Notes under the pieces: generated by a model
The model's input: the letters and a program-made list of their open reading frames with translations, nothing else
Told to the model about the DNA's origin: nothing
The model's database searches: none
Translations under genes and position numbers: made by a program
NCBI GenBank assembly: GCA_021603905.1
Contig: BQIU01000009.1
Location: 1-64,000, forward strand
Direction: 5' to 3'
DNA: 64,000 nucleotides
DNA from: Nitrospirales bacterium
Lineage (GTDB): Bacteria > Nitrospirota > Nitrospiria > Nitrospirales > UBA8639
Part shown: piece by piece, positions 61,613 through 64,000 of the stretch
How the letters are laid out: each line of letters starts with the position of its first letter
How positions within the stretch are numbered: position 1 is the first letter of the stretch

Positions 61613-61903
61613 ATGCCCTATTGGGTCTACATACTCAAATGTTCAGACGGCTCATATTACACAGGACACACAAACGATCTAGAAAAACGTGTTGCAGAAC
61701 ATCAAAGTGGTGAAATACCAGGCTACACATCCAAACGACGACCAGTCAGATTGGTGTTCTGTGAAGAAATGAAGTCAAGGCAAGACGTCTTTGCAAGAGA
61801 ACGACAAATCAAAGGATGGAGTCGAAAGAAAAAGGAAGCGCTGATCAAAGGGGATTGGAACGAATTGTCACGACTATCTAAAGGGACGGGATATAGGGAC
61901 TAG
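61613..61903 (+). CDS. GIY-YIG nuclease superfamily protein (YhbQ/UPF0213-like)
   Basis: YWVYILKCSDGSYYTGHTNDLEKRVAEHQSG..YTSKRRPVRLVFCEE. Confidence 0.88.
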   Translation: MPYWVYILKCSDGSYYTGHTNDLEKRVAEHQSGEIPGYTSKRRPVRLVFCEEMKSRQDVFARERQIKGWSRKKKEALIKGDWNELSRLSKGTGYRD

Positions 61904-62149
61904 GTAGTCAATAGGTGCTGATAGTTCGACTGCGCTCACTATGATTTCATTAAGCACTCATCCTTAGTTTGTCGAAGGATCGAAACATCACGAAAAAAAG
62001 GAGCATTCAAAAAGTCAGAATCAGTTTTAAAAATTAAAAGAGAGATGAGTGCGAGTGAAGGTCATGATCGAGGTATGAGGATGAAAAGAATACGGTCTGA
62101 AGCCTACTTCCTCGCGGCCTTACCTCAGTTAATGCCTCACTCTCTAATA

Positions 62150-62420
62150 GTCATCCTGAGTTCTTCGGCAGGTACATCGTAAGTAAGCGAAGCCGAACGG
62201 CTCAGAATGCACCCAGTCGAAGGGTCGCAGTATTATCCTGAGCGAGTTGAAGTATCATCCTGAGCTTGTCGAAGGATGGCATCTTCCTTGCCTTAATAAT
62301 TTATGAGTCCCAAAAATAGAATGCATGATTTAGCAAGGAAATGGTTCGACCCTTCGGCCAGTTTATGGCTCACCATGAATGTAAATAGGATTCATCCTGA
62401 GCTTGTCGAAGGATCACCGT
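62150..62420. repeat. Dispersed palindromic repeat cluster upstream of vgrG
   Basis: Several copies, e.g. GTATCATCCTGAGCTTGTCGAAGGATGG, ATTCATCCTGAGCTTGTCGAAGGATCACC. Confidence 0.8.
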
Positions 62421-62445
62421 AAAAAACTCAAGGCTAGGTGTCCAT

Positions 62446-64000
62446 ATGCCATTCACACAAACTGGTCGACTTCTCAGAATCGACACACCGTTGGGTCAAG
62501 ATGTTCTCCTCCTTCAAGGATTCACCGGGCAGGAGGGGATTTCCCAAATGCCCCGATTTGAATTGGATCTGCTCACCGAAGGCCCGCCGATTGACTTCAA
62601 TGCCATTGTTGGAGAGAACGTCACGATTCGAGTCGAACTCATCGATGAGAAGGAACGGTTTTTCAATGGATTTATCAGCCGTTTTGCTCAGACCGGCAGC
62701 GAAACGGGCATCATTCATTATCGGGCGGAGATGGTGCCGTGGTTGTGGTTTCTCACCAGAACGGCTGATTGCCGGATGTTTCAAAACAAAACGATTCCCG
62801 ACATCATTGAACAAATTTTTAAAGACCTTGGATTCACTGATTATAAGCTGCAACTCCAGGGTACTTATCAGCCTCGAGAATATTGTGTCCAGTATCGAGA
62901 GACGGATTACAACTTTGTCGCGCGATTGATAGAACAGTACGGGATCTATTATTTCTTCGAGCATGAAGAAACCAAACATACGCTCGTGTTGGCTGATGCC
63001 CCAGATGCCCATCCGGAAATTTCCACTCAACCCAAAGTGAATTGGGAACCAAAAGGCAGCGGTCTACAAGAAGAGGATGTGATTACCAGTTTAGAATTTG
63101 AAAAAGAACTACGGCCAGGAAAATTTGCCCATACCGATTACAACTTCAAAACACCCAGTACCAGTCTTGCGGCAGAAGAACCCAGCGTGATCGACATTGG
63201 AGGAAATGGCAAGTACGAAATCTATGATTATCCTGGAGAATACCCCAAGAAAGCCGATGGTGCGGCCTTGGCGAAAGTCCGCATGCAGGAGGAAGAAGCT
63301 CAACACTACCTTATTAGTGGAAGCAGCACATGCCGAGCGTTTACGTCAGGATATAAATTTGATCTGCTTGACTATAAACCCGATGACCTGAATCAATCCT
63401 ATCTCCTTACCGAGGTGCAACACGTTGGGTCCATGGGTGATGCCTATTCTCCAGGGGGAGCTGCTGGAGGGGAAGAAGCCTATTCCAACACCATTACCTG
63501 CATCCCGCATTCGGTGCCCTTCCGACCACCTCAAGTGACGCCGAAGCCGGTGGTACAAGGTCCTCAAACGGCAGTGATTGTCGGACCATCTGGTGAAGAA
63601 ATTTGGTGCGATGAGTTTGGTCGCGTCAAAGTCCAATTTCATTGGGATCGTGAAGGTCAAAATGATGAAAACAGCTCTTGTTGGGTGAGAGTGTCACAAC
63701 TTTGGGCAGGTAAAGGTTGGGGGGCGATGTATATCCCGCGTATTGGCCAGGAAGTCATCGTGGAATTCTTGGAGGGAGACCCAGATCGCCCGATCATTAC
63801 CGGTCGGGTGTATAACGCCGAGCAGACGGTTCCCTATGCGCTTCCTGCCGACCAAACCAAGAGTACCATCAAGTCGAACAGTTCCAAAGGCGGCGGCAAT
63901 TCCAACGAATTACGTTTTGAGGATAAAGCGGGATCTGAAGAAGTCTATCTTCATGGCGCCAAAGACTGGACCATTGCCATCGACAACGACAAGAACCAAA
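62446..64000 (+). CDS. vgrG: T6SS spike protein VgrG (partial, continues past the window; not in the ORF track)
   Basis: Translated from ATG 62446: MPFTQTGRLLRIDTPLGQDVLLLQGFTGQEGISQMPRFELDLLTE..; gp27-like and gp5-like regions (VWCDEFGRVKVQFHWDREG-like, WVRVSQLWAGKGWGAMYIPRIGQEVIVEFLEGDPDRPIITGRVYN). Confidence 0.95.
   Translation, partial: MPFTQTGRLLRIDTPLGQDVLLLQGFTGQEGISQMPRFELDLLTEGPPIDFNAIVGENVTIRVELIDEKERFFNGFISRFAQTGSETGIIHYRAEMVPWLWFLTRTADCRMFQNKTIPDIIEQIFKDLGFTDYKLQLQGTYQPREYCVQYRETDYNFVARLIEQYGIYYFFEHEETKHTLVLADAPDAHPEISTQPKVNWEPKGSGLQEEDVITSLEFEKELRPGKFAHTDYNFKTPSTSLAAEEPSVIDIGGNGKYEIYDYPGEYPKKADGAALAKVRMQEEEAQHYLISGSSTCRAFTSGYKFDLLDYKPDDLNQSYLLTEVQHVGSMGDAYSPGGAAGGEEAYSNTITCIPHSVPFRPPQVTPKPVVQGPQTAVIVGPSGEEIWCDEFGRVKVQFHWDREGQNDENSSCWVRVSQLWAGKGWGAMYIPRIGQEVIVEFLEGDPDRPIITGRVYNAEQTVPYALPADQTKSTIKSNSSKGGGNSNELRFEDKAGSEEVYLHGAKDWTIAIDNDKNQ

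Noticed and set aside
62434-63030. 198-aa minus ORF and 163-aa plus ORF at the window end
   Set aside because: Both overlap the true vgrG reading frame starting at 62446.

Overview
A 64 kb bacterial chromosomal window. The lineage is not proven; gene content such as PEP-CTERM proteins and a two-partner-secretion adhesin would suit a Nitrospirota-like environmental Gram-negative, but this is inference. The first ~13.4 kb is mostly housekeeping: malate dehydrogenase, NuoF-like subunit, 2Fe-2S ferredoxin, PTPS/QueD, FolE, alpha/beta hydrolase, a PEP-CTERM protein, RarA/MgsA, an ABC-F ATPase, tRNA-Ala, PurA, tRNA-Lys and a YhdH-type oxidoreductase. From ~13.6 to 29.5 kb lies a secretion/adhesion locus: a lipoprotein, a TPR-CHAT protease-like protein, an OmpA-like protein, a ShlB/FhaC-type transporter, a ~2340-aa filamentous-haemagglutinin-like exoprotein and a PEP-CTERM protein. 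From ~30.7 kb to the end there is a type VI secretion locus preceded by two LPP20-like proteins, a CHASE2/cyclase-like protein and a DUF4384-like protein: pseudokinase-like, FHA/TagH, TssJ, K, L, M, TagF, TagJ/ImpE, TssA, B, C, Hcp1, putative effector and immunity genes, Hcp2, TssE, F, G, H, GIY-YIG, and a VgrG that runs off the window and is absent from the ORF track. The main candidate for something new is regulatory: a tandem-dyad operator (GTATC-N6-GATAC twice, centres 21 bp apart) occurs four times, each time upstream of sigma-54-type -24/-12 promoters. It links the CHAT/TPS/adhesin locus with the T6SS. The two hcp genes have near-consensus sigma-54 promoters with a different inverted repeat at matched distance. 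Other notable points are a kinase-like protein that appears to lack catalytic residues next to TagH, a degenerate CHASE2 cyclase, a possible effector/immunity pair between the hcp genes, an adhesin whose only two mature cysteines are near its C-terminus, and an enlarged TssE.
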